From: Streptomyces daqingensis | GTDB taxonomy: Bacteria > Actinomycetota > Actinomycetes > Streptomycetales > Streptomycetaceae | Length of the DNA stretch: 64,000 bases | Direction of reading: 5' to 3' | Assembly: GCF_014645895.1 (NCBI RefSeq) | Contig: NZ_BMMP01000002.1 | Location: 310,001 to 374,000 of the forward strand | Made by a program: the position numbers and the translations under genes | Shown here: positions 27,443 through 37,293 of the stretch, piece by piece | Layout: every line of letters starts with the position of its first letter | How positions within the stretch are numbered: position 1 is the first letter of the stretch | The notes under the pieces: model-generated | What the model saw: the letters and a program-made list of their open reading frames with translations, nothing else | Database searches by the model: none | Told to the model about the DNA's origin: nothing

Positions 27443-28321
27443 TCAGGAGAGCCGGTCGAGTACCAGCCGCGCCGTGCCGGTCGGCGTCTCGCCCACCCGT
27501 ACGCCCGCCGCCTCCAGCGCCTCCTTCTTGGCCTGCGCCGTGCCGGAGGAGCCGGAGACGATCGCGCCGGCGTGCCCCATCGTCTTGCCCTCCGGAGCGG
27601 TGAAGCCGGCCACGTACCCGATGACGGGTTTGGTGACGTTCTCCTTGATGAAGGCGGCGGCCCGCTCCTCCGCGTCGCCGCCGATCTCACCGATCATCAC
27701 GATCAGATCGGTCTCGGGGTCGGCCTCGAACGCTTCGAGGCAGTCGATGTGCGTGGTGCCGATGACGGGGTCGCCGCCGATGCCCACGCAGGAGGAGAAG
27801 CCGATCTCGCGCAGCTCGTACATGAGCTGGTAGGTGAGGGTGCCGGATTTCGAGACCAGCCCGATGCGGCCCGGCTCGGGTGCGATGTCGGCGGGGATGA
27901 TGCCGGCGTTGGACTGCCCCGGGCTGATGAGCCCCGGGCAGTTGGGGCCGATGATGCGGGTGCCCCGCTCCTGCGCGTACGCGCGGAAGGCGACGGCGTC
28001 GTGCACGGGGATGCCCTCGGTGATGACGACGGCGAGCGGGATCCCCGCGTCGACGGCCTCGTGAACGGCCGCCCTGGAGAAGGCGGGTGGCACGAACAGC
28101 ACCGAGACGTCGGCGCCCGTCGCCTCCCGCGCCTCCGCGACCGAGCCGAAGACGGGCACGGAACGCCCGTCCACCTCGACGTCCTGGCCCGCCTTGCGCG
28201 GGTTGACGCCGCCCACGATGTCGGTGCCCGCCGCGAGCATCCGGCGCGTGTGCTTCATGCCCTCCGCGCCGGTCATGCCCTGGACGATGACCTTGCTTGC
28301 CTTGCTGAGGAAGATCGCCAT
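27443..28321 (-). CDS. sucD: Succinate-CoA ligase (ADP-forming), alpha subunit
   Basis: 292 residues. The N-terminal CoA-binding Rossmann domain has [20 protein letters not shown]. The C-terminal ligase domain has [20 protein letters not shown] and the phosphohistidine loop [20 protein letters not shown], where the His after MG carries the phosphoryl group. With SucC it interconverts succinyl-CoA + ADP + Pi and succinate + ATP + CoA. It lies 15 bp after sucC. Placement beside oxalate genes suggests this may be a dedicated second copy that supplies succinyl-CoA as CoA donor. Confidence 0.93.
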   Translation of the reverse strand: MAIFLSKASKVIVQGMTGAEGMKHTRRMLAAGTDIVGGVNPRKAGQDVEVDGRSVPVFGSVAEAREATGADVSVLFVPPAFSRAAVHEAVDAGIPLAVVITEGIPVHDAVAFRAYAQERGTRIIGPNCPGLISPGQSNAGIIPADIAPEPGRIGLVSKSGTLTYQLMYELREIGFSSCVGIGGDPVIGTTHIDCLEAFEADPETDLIVMIGEIGGDAEERAAAFIKENVTKPVIGYVAGFTAPEGKTMGHAGAIVSGSSGTAQAKKEALEAAGVRVGETPTGTARLVLDRLS

Positions 28322-28336
28322 CGGTGTCCCGCCTCC

Positions 28337-29500
28337 CTATGCGGCCGCGGCAGCGGCAGTGGCCAGTTCGGCGGCACGCTGGGCGGCGCCGTCCATGGTG
28401 GTCCGCTGCTCCAGCAGCGGGTGGGGGTTCTCCTCGAGGATCTCGCGGCCGCGGACGGCGTTGTTGCCGTCGAGGCGCACGACGAGCGGCTTGGTCAGCC
28501 GGACCTGGTCCAGGGCCTGGGTGATGCCCTCGGCGACGGCGTCGCAGGCGGTGATGCCGCCGAAGACGTTGACGAGGAGCGACTTCACGTCCGGGTCGCT
28601 CAGGACGAGGGAGAGGCCGTCGGCCATCACCTGCGCCGAGGCTCCCCCGCCGATGTCGAGGAAGTCAGCCGGCCTGGCGCCGCATCCCGCGACGACGTCG
28701 AGCGTGGACATCACCAGTCCCGCGCCGTTGCCGATGACGCCGACCTCCCCTTCCAGCTTCACGTAGTTGAGCCCCTTGGACGCGGCCTCGGCCTCCAGCC
28801 GCCCGCCCTCACCGCCGGACGGCACCTCGGCGCTCTCGCCCCAACGTGCCTGGCGGAAGCGGGCGTTGTCGTCCAGGGTCACCTTGCCGTCGAGGGCGAC
28901 GATGGAGCCGTCGCCAGTACGGACGAGGGGGTTGACCTCGACGAGCAGCGCGTCCTCCGACTCCAGTACGGTCCACAGCTTGCGCAGGACGGGGGCGACG
29001 TCCTCGGGGAGTCCGGCCTCGGAGACGATCCGGTCGGCGACTTCGGGCGTCACGCCGCGGGCGGGGTCGACCGGGACGCGGGCGACGGCTTCGGGGCGCG
29101 CCGCCGCCACCTCCTCGATCTCCATCCCGCCCTCGGCTGAGGCGATGGCGATGAAGCCGCCCGCAGCGCGGTCGAGGACGTAGGAGACGTAGTACTCCTT
29201 CTCCACGTTCACAGGGCTGGCGAGCATGACGCTGTGCACGGTGTGGCCCTTGATGTCCATGCCCAGGATCTGACGCGCGGTGATCTCGGCCGCCGCCGCA
29301 TCGGCTGCCTTCTTCACCCCGCCGGCCTTGCCCCTGCCTCCTGTCTTCACCTGTGCCTTGACCACGACGCCGTGCCTGTCGGCACCGAGCCTTCCGGCCG
29401 CTTCCCGCGCAGCTCGCGCGGTGTCCACGACCTCGGCTTCCGGTACCAGGACGCCGTGGCGATCGAAGAGTTCCCTCGCCTGGTGCTCGTAAAGGTCCAC
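28337..29500 (-). CDS. sucC: Succinate-CoA ligase (ADP-forming), beta subunit
   Basis: 387 residues. GTG 29500 is chosen because GGGAG lies 5 bp upstream and the protein then begins with the family's DLYEHQARELFDRHGV. The ATP-grasp domain has VVKAQVKTGGRGKAGGVKKA and LVEVNPLVRTGDGSIVALDG (the Glu-Asn Mg site). The C-terminal domain has DFLDIGGGASAQ and LLVNVFGGITACDAVAEGI. It partners SucD. The gene is divergent from oxc, with an inverted-repeat operator candidate between them, which suggests co-regulation with oxalate breakdown. Confidence 0.93.
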   Translation of the reverse strand: MDLYEHQARELFDRHGVLVPEAEVVDTARAAREAAGRLGADRHGVVVKAQVKTGGRGKAGGVKKAADAAAAEITARQILGMDIKGHTVHSVMLASPVNVEKEYYVSYVLDRAAGGFIAIASAEGGMEIEEVAAARPEAVARVPVDPARGVTPEVADRIVSEAGLPEDVAPVLRKLWTVLESEDALLVEVNPLVRTGDGSIVALDGKVTLDDNARFRQARWGESAEVPSGGEGGRLEAEAASKGLNYVKLEGEVGVIGNGAGLVMSTLDVVAGCGARPADFLDIGGGASAQVMADGLSLVLSDPDVKSLLVNVFGGITACDAVAEGITQALDQVRLTKPLVVRLDGNNAVRGREILEENPHPLLEQRTTMDGAAQRAAELATAAAAAA

Positions 29501-29579
29501 ATGTGCTCCCTGGTCGATCTTCGAAACGATCGGTGCACGCCCCCTGGACATCGCCCAGTCGATGCGGGATAACAAGGTT

Positions 29580-29603
29580 CATACAGTATTCGTCGACTGT
29601 ATG
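29580..29603. promoter_or_regulatory. Inverted repeat between sucC and oxc, candidate operator
   Basis: CATACAGT and ACTGTATG are perfect 8-bp arms around an 8-bp spacer, in the 152-bp divergent region. The left arm extends into ATACAGTAT, which is nearly self-symmetric. The shape suits a GntR- or LysR-type dimer binding site controlling both arms of the oxalate locus. No regulator gene is adjacent. Confidence 0.55.
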
Positions 29604-29652
29604 CAATCTGCTCTGACCGTGCTCCACACCCGACGAAGGGACTCGATACGCC

Positions 29653-31353
29653 ATGCCCGACGACAGCCAGGACAGCCAGGAAAGCCAGGAACTGATATCC
29701 GGCGGGCACCTGGTCGCCAAGGCGCTCAAGGCGGAGGGCGTGGAGGTCATCTACACGCTCTGCGGCGGCCACATCATCGACATCTACGACGGCTGCGTCG
29801 ACGAGGGAATCGACGTCGTCGACGTACGCCACGAACAGGTAGCGGCGCACGCCGCGGACGGCTACGCCCGGCTCACCGGCAAACCCGGCTGCGCCGTCGT
29901 CACCGCGGGACCGGGCACGACCGACGCCGTCACCGGCGTCGCCAACGCCTTCCGCGCGGAGTCGCCCATGCTGCTCATCGGCGGCCAAGGGGCCCACACG
30001 CAGCACAAGATGGGCTCCCTGCAGGACCTCCCGCACGTCGACATGATGGGGCCGATCACCAAGTTCGCCTCCACCGTGCCCGACACGGCCCGGGCCGCGG
30101 ACATGGTCTCGATGGCCTTCCGCGAGTGCTACCACGGCGCACCCGGGCCCTCCTTCCTGGAGATCCCGCGCGACGTGCTCGACGCGAAGGTCCCCGTCGA
30201 GAAGGCCAGGGTCCCCAAGGCCGGCAACTACCGGGCCTCCACGCGGCAGCCGGGCGACCCGGACTCCGTGCAGAAGCTCGCCGACCTGCTGGTGCAGGCC
30301 GAGCGCCCGGCGATCCTGCTCGGCAGCCAGACCTGGACGTGCCGCGCGACGGACGCCGCAACGGACCTGGTGCGCACGCTGAACGTCCCCGCGTACATGA
30401 ACGGCGCGGGCCGCGGCACCCTGCCGCCCGGCGACCCGCACCACTTCCAGCTCTCGCGGCGCTACGCCTTCTCCAACGCGGACCTCATCATCATCGTCGG
30501 CACGCCCTTCGACTTCCGCATGGGCTACGGCAAGCGCCTCTCCCCCGACGCGACGGTCGTCCAGATCGACCTGGACTACCGCACCGTCGGCAAGAACCGC
30601 GACATCGACCTGGGCATCGTCGGCTCCGCCGACCTGGTGCTCTCAGCCGTCACGCAGGCCGCCTCCGGACGCATCAACGGCGGCGCCGAGAAGCGGAAGG
30701 CGTGGATCGAGGAGCTGCGCAGCGCCGAGCAGACCGCACTGGAGAAGCGGCTGCCGCAGCTGCGTTCGGACGCCTCGCCCATCCACCCGTACCGGCTGGT
30801 GAGCGAGATCAACGACTTCCTCACCGAGGACTCGCTCTACATCGGCGACGGCGGCGACATCGTCACCTTCTCCGGCCAGGTCGTGCAGCCCAAGGCGCCC
30901 GGCAACTGGATGGACCCGGGACCGCTCGGAACGCTCGGCGTGGGCGTGCCGTTCGTGCTGGCCGCCAAGCAGGCCCGTCCGGACAAGGAGGTCGTCGCGC
31001 TCTTCGGCGACGGCGCGTTCTCCCTGACCGGCTGGGACTTCGAGACGCTGGTCCGCTACGACCTGCCGTTCGTGGGCATCGTCGGCAACAACTCCTCGAT
31101 GAACCAGATCCGTTACGGCCAGAAGGCCAAGTACGGAGAGGCACGCGAGCGCGTCGGCAACACCCTCGGCGACGTTCCCTACGACCAGTTCGCGCGGATG
31201 CTCGGCGGCCACGGCGAAGAGGTCCGCGAACCCTCGGAGATCAGGCCCGCGCTGGAGCGCGCCCGCGCGTCCGGCAAGCCGTCCCTGGTCAACGTGTGGA
31301 TCGACCCGGACGCGTACGCGCCCGGAACCATGAACCAGACGATGTACAAGTGA
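29653..31353 (+). CDS. oxc: Oxalyl-CoA decarboxylase
   Basis: 566 residues, matching the ~565-residue family length. It is a thiamine diphosphate enzyme: the activating Glu E61 lies in [19 protein letters not shown], and the TPP/Mg motif GDGAF...NNSSMNQ lies near residues 450-480. The middle segment [20 protein letters not shown] is characteristic of Oxc rather than acetolactate synthase. It converts oxalyl-CoA to formyl-CoA and CO2 in the cytosol. It is first in the operon with frc, the acyl-CoA synthetase and oxlT. Confidence 0.95.
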   Translation: MPDDSQDSQESQELISGGHLVAKALKAEGVEVIYTLCGGHIIDIYDGCVDEGIDVVDVRHEQVAAHAADGYARLTGKPGCAVVTAGPGTTDAVTGVANAFRAESPMLLIGGQGAHTQHKMGSLQDLPHVDMMGPITKFASTVPDTARAADMVSMAFRECYHGAPGPSFLEIPRDVLDAKVPVEKARVPKAGNYRASTRQPGDPDSVQKLADLLVQAERPAILLGSQTWTCRATDAATDLVRTLNVPAYMNGAGRGTLPPGDPHHFQLSRRYAFSNADLIIIVGTPFDFRMGYGKRLSPDATVVQIDLDYRTVGKNRDIDLGIVGSADLVLSAVTQAASGRINGGAEKRKAWIEELRSAEQTALEKRLPQLRSDASPIHPYRLVSEINDFLTEDSLYIGDGGDIVTFSGQVVQPKAPGNWMDPGPLGTLGVGVPFVLAAKQARPDKEVVALFGDGAFSLTGWDFETLVRYDLPFVGIVGNNSSMNQIRYGQKAKYGEARERVGNTLGDVPYDQFARMLGGHGEEVREPSEIRPALERARASGKPSLVNVWIDPDAYAPGTMNQTMYK

Positions 31354-31363
31354 GGTGACTGCT

Positions 31364-32632
31364 GTGACCGACGTGACGGATACGACCGGCACGACGACAG
31401 TGACCGAGAAGGCACTCGACGGAATCCGCGTACTGGACATGACCCACGTCCAGTCGGGCCCCTCCGCCACGCAGCTCCTCGCCTGGCTCGGCGCCGACGT
31501 GATCAAGCTGGAGGCCACCTCGGGGGACATCACCCGCAAACAGCTGCGGGACCTCCCCGACGTGGACTCCCTCTACTTCACGATGCTCAACTGCAACAAG
31601 CGCAGCATCACGCTCAACACCAAGTCCGACCGCGGCAAGGAGCTGCTGACGGAGCTCATCCGCCGCAGCGACGTGCTGGTGGAGAACTTCGGCCCCGGGG
31701 CCGTGGACCGGATGGGCTTCACCTGGGACCGCATCAAGCAGATCAACCCGAAGCTGATCTACGCCTCCATCAAGGGCTTCGGCGAGGGCCCGTACACCAG
31801 CTTCAAGGCGTACGAGGTCGTCGCGCAGGCCATGGGCGGCTCGATGTCGACGACCGGCTTCGAGGACGGGCCGCCGCTCGCGACCGGCGCGCAGATCGGC
31901 GACTCGGGAACCGGTGTACACACCGTCGCCGCGATCCTCGCGGCGCTGCTCCAGCGTGAGCGCACGGGCCGGGGACAGCGCGTCAACGTGGCCATGCAGC
32001 ACTCGGTGCTCAACCTGTGCCGCGTCAAGCTGCGGGACCAGCAGCGGCTGGCGCACGGCCCGCTCGGCGAGTACCCGAACGAGGACTTCGGCGACGAGGT
32101 GCCGCGCTCGGGCAACGCATCCGGCGGCGGCCAGCCCGGCTGGGCCGTCAAGTGCGCGCCCGGCGGCCCCAACGACTACGTGTACGTGATCGTGCAGCCC
32201 GTCGGATGGGAGCCGCTGACGAAGCTCATCGGCCGCCCCGAACTCGCAGACGACCCGGAGTGGAACACCCCCGAGGCGCGCCTGCCGAAGCTCGGCAAGA
32301 TGTTCCAGCTCATCGAGGAGTGGTCCTCCACGATGCCCAAGTGGGAGGTGCTGGGCGCGCTCAACGCCCACAACATCCCCTGCGGGCCGATCCTTTCGAC
32401 GAAGGAGATCGTCGAGGACGAGTCCCTCGCCGCCAACGGGATGATCGTCGAGGTCGAGCACCCCGAGCGCGGCTCCTTCACCACCGTCGGCTCCCCGATG
32501 AAGCTCTCGGACTCCCCCGTGGAGATCACCCCCTCACCGCTCCTCGGCGAGCACAACGAGGAGGTCTTCATAGGCGAGTTGGGCCTCAACGAGGAAGAAC
32601 TGGCGCTGCTCAAGACGAACGGAGTGATCTGA
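31364..32632 (+). CDS. frc: Formyl-CoA:oxalate CoA-transferase
   Basis: 422 residues, class III CoA-transferase. GTG 31364 is chosen because GAGGTG lies 6 bp upstream; GTG 31355 is also in frame. The N-terminal [20 protein letters not shown] contains the active-site Gln. The catalytic Asp, D180 in [12 protein letters not shown], would form the aspartyl-CoA anhydride. The glycine-rich loop [13 protein letters not shown] near residue 245 is the mobile loop that protects that intermediate. It transfers CoA from formyl-CoA to oxalate, feeding Oxc. It begins 10 bp after the oxc stop. Confidence 0.95.
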   Translation: MTDVTDTTGTTTVTEKALDGIRVLDMTHVQSGPSATQLLAWLGADVIKLEATSGDITRKQLRDLPDVDSLYFTMLNCNKRSITLNTKSDRGKELLTELIRRSDVLVENFGPGAVDRMGFTWDRIKQINPKLIYASIKGFGEGPYTSFKAYEVVAQAMGGSMSTTGFEDGPPLATGAQIGDSGTGVHTVAAILAALLQRERTGRGQRVNVAMQHSVLNLCRVKLRDQQRLAHGPLGEYPNEDFGDEVPRSGNASGGGQPGWAVKCAPGGPNDYVYVIVQPVGWEPLTKLIGRPELADDPEWNTPEARLPKLGKMFQLIEEWSSTMPKWEVLGALNAHNIPCGPILSTKEIVEDESLAANGMIVEVEHPERGSFTTVGSPMKLSDSPVEITPSPLLGEHNEEVFIGELGLNEEELALLKTNGVI

Positions 32633-32635
32633 CCC

Positions 32636-34789
32636 ATGGCGCAGCACAACGACAGCGCCGGCAAGCCGGACAAGGACGCGGTACGTGCGGTGCTGGACGC
32701 CGCCCGCGCCGAGGGACGCACGGCGCTGACGGCCCCCGAGGGCAAGCGGGTCGCCGACGCCTACGGCATCCCGGTACCGGACGAGGGCCTCGCCGAATCG
32801 GCCGACGAGGCCGTGCAGTTGGCGGACAGGCTCGGGTTCCCCGTCGTGATGAAGATCGTCTCGCCGGACATCCTGCACAAGACCGACGCGGGCGGCGTGC
32901 GCGTAGGCGTCTCCTCCTCCGCCGAAGTGCGCAGCGCGTACTGCGAGATCGTCGGCAACGCCCGGAAGTACGACGCCGACGCGAACGTACTGGGCGTGCA
33001 GGTGCAGCAGATGGCCAAGCCGGGCCAGGAGGTGCTGGTCGGCACCGTCACCGACCCGACGTTCGGGAAGGTCGTCGCCTTCGGGCTGGGCGGCGTACTG
33101 GTGGAGGTCCTCAAGGACGTCACCTTCCGGCTCGCTCCTGCCACGACCGAGGACGCCATGTCGATGCTGGACGGCATCGGGGCGGCGGAGATCCTCAAGG
33201 GCGTGCGCGGCGGCGACCCCGTCGACCGCGACGCGCTGGCACGGGTCATCGTGGCGGTCTCGCAGCTCACGCACGACTTCCCGGAGCTGGTCGAGGTCGA
33301 CCTCAACCCCGTCTTCGCGTCGTCCGACGGCGCGACGGCCGCCGACATCCGCATCCTGCTGACGGAGGACGAGCCCGCCGAGCGCCGGCGCTACACGCCG
33401 GAGGAGATCCGCGCCTCGATGAAGCGGCTGATGCAGCCGAGCTCCGTCGCGGTGATCGGCGCCTCCAACGAGCAGGGCAAGATCGGCAATTCGGTGATGC
33501 GCAACCTCGTCGACGGCGGATTCCCCGGGGAGATCCACCCGGTGAACCCCAAGGCCGACGAGATCCTGGGGCGCAAGGCGTACAAGTCGGTCGCCGACAT
33601 CCCCGGCGAGGTGGATGTGGCCGTCTTCGCCGTCCCGGCGAAGTTCGTGCCCGACACGCTGGAGGCCGTCGGAGCCAAGGGCATTCCCAACGCGGTGCTC
33701 ATCCCGTCGGGTTTCGCCGAGACGGGCGAGCAGGAGCTGCAGGACAAGATCGTCGCCATCGGCGAGAAGCACGGTGTGCGGCTGCTCGGGCCGAACATTT
33801 ACGGCTACTACTCGACGTGGCACGACCTGTGCGCCACGTTCTGCACGCCCTACGACGTCAAGGGCGGTGTGGCACTCACCTCCCAGTCGGGCGGCATCGG
33901 CATGGCCATCCTCGGCTTCGCCCGCAGCACCAGCACCGGTGTCTCGGCGATCGTCGGACTCGGCAACAAGTCCGACCTGGACGAGGACGACCTGCTCACC
34001 TACTTCGCGGACGACCCGAACACCGAGTGCATCGCGATGCACCTGGAAGACCTCAAGGACGGGCGGGCGTTCGTGGAGGCGGCACGGGAGACCGTGCCGA
34101 AGAAGCCGGTCGTCGTGCTCAAGGCGGGCCGCACCAGCGCGGGCGCCAAGGCGGCCGGCTCCCACACGGGCGCTCTGGCCGGCGACGACGCCGTCTACGA
34201 CGACGTCCTGCGGCAGGCCGGCGTCATCCGGGCGCCCGGCCTGAACGAGATGCTGGAGTACGCGCGGGCGCTGCCCGTGCTGCCCACCCCGCAGGGTGAC
34301 AACACCGTCATCATCACCGGCGCGGGCGGTTCGGGAGTCCTGCTCTCGGACGCCATCGTCGACAACGGAATGTCTCTCATGGAGATCCCGCCGGACCTGG
34401 ACGAGGCGTTCCGCGCCTTCATCCCGCCGTTCGGCGCCGCGGGCAACCCGGTGGACATCACCGGAGGCGAGCCGCCTTCCACGTACGAGGCCACCATCCG
34501 CCTCGGCCTGGAGGACCCGCGTATCCACTCATTGGTCCTCGGCTACTGGCACACGATCGTCACTCCGCCCATGGTCTTCGCGGAGCTGACGGCCCGGGTC
34601 GTCGCCGAGGCACGGGAGAAGGGAATCGAAAAACCCGTCGTGGCCTCCCTTGCTGGCGACGTGGAGGTCGAGGAAGCATGCGCGTACCTCTTCGAGCGAG
34701 GGGTCGTCGCCTACCCGTACACGACTGAGAAGCCCGTGGCCGTACTGGGAGCCAAATACCGGTGGGCACGAGCGGCGGGGCTCCTGTAG
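32636..34789 (+). CDS. Acetate-CoA ligase family protein (ADP-forming acyl-CoA synthetase, fused subunits)
   Basis: 717 residues with the beta-like ATP-grasp domain first (RVADAYGIPVPDEGLAESAD, VMKIVSPDILHKTDAGGVRV). It is followed by the CoA-binding domain (SSVAVIGASNEQGKIGNSVM), then the ligase domain with GGVALTSQSGGIGMAILGFA and SHTGALAGDDAVYDD. Family members couple acyl-CoA cleavage to ATP, or the reverse. Next to oxc and frc, it may charge oxalate or formate with CoA, or recover energy from an acyl-CoA, but this is inferred. It starts 3 bp after the frc stop codon, so it is in the same transcript. Confidence 0.88.
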   Translation: MAQHNDSAGKPDKDAVRAVLDAARAEGRTALTAPEGKRVADAYGIPVPDEGLAESADEAVQLADRLGFPVVMKIVSPDILHKTDAGGVRVGVSSSAEVRSAYCEIVGNARKYDADANVLGVQVQQMAKPGQEVLVGTVTDPTFGKVVAFGLGGVLVEVLKDVTFRLAPATTEDAMSMLDGIGAAEILKGVRGGDPVDRDALARVIVAVSQLTHDFPELVEVDLNPVFASSDGATAADIRILLTEDEPAERRRYTPEEIRASMKRLMQPSSVAVIGASNEQGKIGNSVMRNLVDGGFPGEIHPVNPKADEILGRKAYKSVADIPGEVDVAVFAVPAKFVPDTLEAVGAKGIPNAVLIPSGFAETGEQELQDKIVAIGEKHGVRLLGPNIYGYYSTWHDLCATFCTPYDVKGGVALTSQSGGIGMAILGFARSTSTGVSAIVGLGNKSDLDEDDLLTYFADDPNTECIAMHLEDLKDGRAFVEAARETVPKKPVVVLKAGRTSAGAKAAGSHTGALAGDDAVYDDVLRQAGVIRAPGLNEMLEYARALPVLPTPQGDNTVIITGAGGSGVLLSDAIVDNGMSLMEIPPDLDEAFRAFIPPFGAAGNPVDITGGEPPSTYEATIRLGLEDPRIHSLVLGYWHTIVTPPMVFAELTARVVAEAREKGIEKPVVASLAGDVEVEEACAYLFERGVVAYPYTTEKPVAVLGAKYRWARAAGLL

Positions 34790-34988
34790 GGGCCGTGCAG
34801 CGGGACCGTTCCGCGGTGGCGGGGGCCAGCTCCCCGCCGCCGCGGCGGGACCCGGGACCGGGGCGGGCTCCGCAACCCGCCCCGCCGTACCCCGGGCGCG
34901 CCTGAAGCGGCACCCGCGACAACGCACCAAGCAAGAGATCCGGACAGGGGGCGCTGGCCAGACTCTCTCCACGCAAGGGGTGCAGCAC

Positions 34989-36377
34989 ATGACAACAACA
35001 GAAGCACCAACGGCCCTCCCCTACAGGGAGGTGACCGACAAGAACGGTCGGACCTACCGCATAGGCGAGACCGACGTCGACATCATGGGACGGCATCGCC
35101 GGTGGATGGTGATCCTCCCCTGGGTCGGCATGATGGGCATCTCGTCGGCCGAGTACGCGTTCGCGTCCGCCGAGTCGACCCTCCATACCGCGCACGGCTG
35201 GAACAGCGCCCACATCTTCTGGATGATGGGCATCTGGGTCCTCTTCCAGGGAGGCGTGGCCTTCCCGGTCGGCAAGCTGCGGGAGAGCGGGCGCTTCCCC
35301 GCGCGGCAGGCCATGATGTGGGGCGCGCTGGGCACGTTCATCGGCTATCTGGCGCTCGCCTACTCGCCGAACGTCGTCATGGCGTACATCGGGTTCAGTG
35401 TCTTCAGCGGCATGGGCGCCGGGGCGGTGTACGCGACCTGCGTCAACATGGTGGGCAAGTGGTATCCGGAGCGCAGGGGCGGCAAGACCGGCTTCGTCAA
35501 CGGCGGTTTCGCCTACGGCTCCGTGCCGTTCGTGTTCATCTTCACCGGCTTCATGGACGTGAGCAACTTCCGCTGGGTGCTGATCTCCGTCGGCGTCTTC
35601 CTCGCCGCGGTGGTCGCCTTCGCCGGCTCCTTCTTCAAGGACCCGCCGAAGAACTGGTGGCCCTCGCACATCGACCCGCTGAAGGCGCCGGACGACCCGC
35701 GTGCACGCCGCGCGCTGCAGAAGAACCCGCCGGCGGTCAAGCAGTACTCCGCCAAGGAAGCGCTCAAGACGGGCCGCGTGCCGATCATGTGGTTCTGCCT
35801 GCTGTGCACGTCCGGTGTGAACATCTTCGGTATCGCCTTCCAGGTGCCCTTCGGCAACGAGATGGGCTTCGCGGGCGGGATCGTCGCCACGGCCATGTCC
35901 CTGAAGGCCATCGTCAACGGCACCGGGCGCGGCGTGATCGGCTGGCTGTCCGACCGGTACGGCCGCAAGCAGTGTCTGCTCTTCGTCTGCGTCGTGCTGG
36001 GACTGTCGCAGTTCGGCATCCTGCTCTCCGGCGAGGCGAAGTCGATGCCGCTGTTCCTGCTCTGCTCGATGATCTCGGGCTTCGGCGGCGGCGCCATCTT
36101 CCCGATGTTCGCGGCACTGACCGCGGACTACTTCGGTGAGAACAACAACGCCACCAACTACGGCATGGTCTACAGCTCCAAGCTGCTGTCCGGTATCGCG
36201 GGCGCCGGCCTGGGCTCCATGGTCGTCAGTGCCTGGGGATTCGGCGGCGCCTTCTGGCTCGCGGGCAGCACCTCTCTCCTGGCCGGTGTCGTGGCACTGT
36301 TCCTGCACCAGCCGGGCAGGCCGCGCAAGTCCTCGATCAAGCCCAACCCCCAGCCGATCAGCAGGGAAGTGATCTGA
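34989..36377 (+). CDS. oxlT: Oxalate:formate antiporter, MFS
   Basis: 462 residues with 12 predicted membrane helices. ATG 34989 follows AAGGGG. Two charged residues known to bind oxalate in Oxalobacter OxlT (an Arg in helix 8 and a Lys in helix 11) have counterparts here: R314 in AIVNGTGRGVIGWLSDRYGR and K398 in TNYGMVYSSKLLSG. It should import oxalate in exchange for formate, making decarboxylation energy-yielding. It is the last gene of the oxalate operon, 199 bp after the synthetase and before a strong terminator. Confidence 0.9.
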   Translation: MTTTEAPTALPYREVTDKNGRTYRIGETDVDIMGRHRRWMVILPWVGMMGISSAEYAFASAESTLHTAHGWNSAHIFWMMGIWVLFQGGVAFPVGKLRESGRFPARQAMMWGALGTFIGYLALAYSPNVVMAYIGFSVFSGMGAGAVYATCVNMVGKWYPERRGGKTGFVNGGFAYGSVPFVFIFTGFMDVSNFRWVLISVGVFLAAVVAFAGSFFKDPPKNWWPSHIDPLKAPDDPRARRALQKNPPAVKQYSAKEALKTGRVPIMWFCLLCTSGVNIFGIAFQVPFGNEMGFAGGIVATAMSLKAIVNGTGRGVIGWLSDRYGRKQCLLFVCVVLGLSQFGILLSGEAKSMPLFLLCSMISGFGGGAIFPMFAALTADYFGENNNATNYGMVYSSKLLSGIAGAGLGSMVVSAWGFGGAFWLAGSTSLLAGVVALFLHQPGRPRKSSIKPNPQPISREVI

Positions 36378-36390
36378 CCGGGCAGGGACG

Positions 36391-36441
36391 CAGACGGCTG
36401 CCGGGCCACCCTCTCCTCAAGGGTGGCCCGGCAGCCGTCTG
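36391..36441 (+). terminator. Strong terminator of the oxalate operon
   Basis: A perfect 22-bp stem, with arms at 36391-36412 and 36420-36441 and a 7-nt loop, begins 13 bp after the oxlT stop codon. Flanking CCGGGCA/TCCGGGT bases can extend the pairing. Confidence 0.9.
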
Positions 36442-36751
36442 TCCGGGTATCCCCACGCGGAGCGTGCCCGCTGCCGCCCGGTTCCCTGTACACGTCCGGG
36501 TGGCCCCGATATCCTGGAACGTTCTGCGCATCCGTGCGGAACGTGTGCCGAACTCCCCTGCGGTGTACGCCGGTTGGCCGCGCCGCCGGGAGCAGGCACA
36601 CCGGGACGCGCCCGTCCTCGCGGCGGGTGCCGCACCGGCCGGGCCGCGGCCGGTGCCGCGGACGAGGAAGAAGGTGTGGCCGTGCGATTCCGAACCTGGC
36701 CGCCCGCCCGGAGAGTCCGGGAGCACGGGCGGCGGTTCCGGAAGGAACACG
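36442..36751. other. 310-bp upstream region of the small Cys-rich gene
   Basis: It is open in several frames but has no supported gene. A GAACGTTC palindrome lies near 36517. It probably holds the promoter of the next gene. Confidence 0.5.
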
Positions 36752-37066
36752 ATGTCCCGTACGGACAAGACCAAGCCCCTGCGGGTGCGCCACGCGGAGC
36801 ACGACCCCCGGCCGGTGCACGACCACCGCTACGGCGCGTGCGATCTGCCGGCTGACCCGATGTCACAGGGTGCGGAGACCCGCTGCCGGTGGGAGGACCC
36901 CGCGGCCCACCTCTTCTCGGGCGGCTGCTGCGCCGGGTGCAAGGTGCGCTCCCACATCAGGGAGTGGCAGGAGTGGAAGAAGGCCGGCAACCGCAAGGAG
37001 CGGTACGCGGGCCGCCGGGAGGCCCGCCGTCTCGCGGCCGAAGCGAGGCGCGGAGGGGGCGAATGA
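36752..37066 (+). CDS. Small basic Cys-containing protein, hypothetical
   Basis: 104 residues from ATG 36752 with GGAAGGA at good spacing; the longer open frame upstream lacks a ribosome site. The N-terminal half is rich in His and Arg (RVRHAEHDPRPVHDHRYGAC). Cysteines occur as GACDLP, TRCRW and GGCCAGCK, which could hold a metal. The C-terminus is a charged helix (HIREWQEWKKAGNRKERYAG). It looks nucleic-acid or metal binding, but no family is recognised. Confidence 0.7.
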   Translation: MSRTDKTKPLRVRHAEHDPRPVHDHRYGACDLPADPMSQGAETRCRWEDPAAHLFSGGCCAGCKVRSHIREWQEWKKAGNRKERYAGRREARRLAAEARRGGGE

Positions 37067-37129
37067 GGGCCGGCCGATGAGAACCGCGGCCGGCTGACGC
37101 CGGGAAGCCGGACTGACCGGTGACTCGGG

Positions 37130-37167
37130 GGGGGCGGGAACGGGCGCCTGCGCCGGTTCCCGCCCCC
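37130..37167. terminator. Bidirectional GC hairpin at the end of the Ebo-like operon
   Basis: GGGGGCGGGAAC and GTTCCCGCCCCC form a perfect 12-bp stem whose loop can itself pair. It lies between the convergent small gene and the last gene of the minus-strand operon. Confidence 0.7.
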
Positions 37168-37293
37168 AGCCGCGACGGCGTCAGGCAGTACGTGCGCCGT
37201 CGCGCCGTACGCCGGTGCGCGTACAGCGCTGCTGCCTCACCGGCACGGCGTGCGGGCCGCCCGCTCACGGCGGACGGCCCGCACCCGCGGGCC

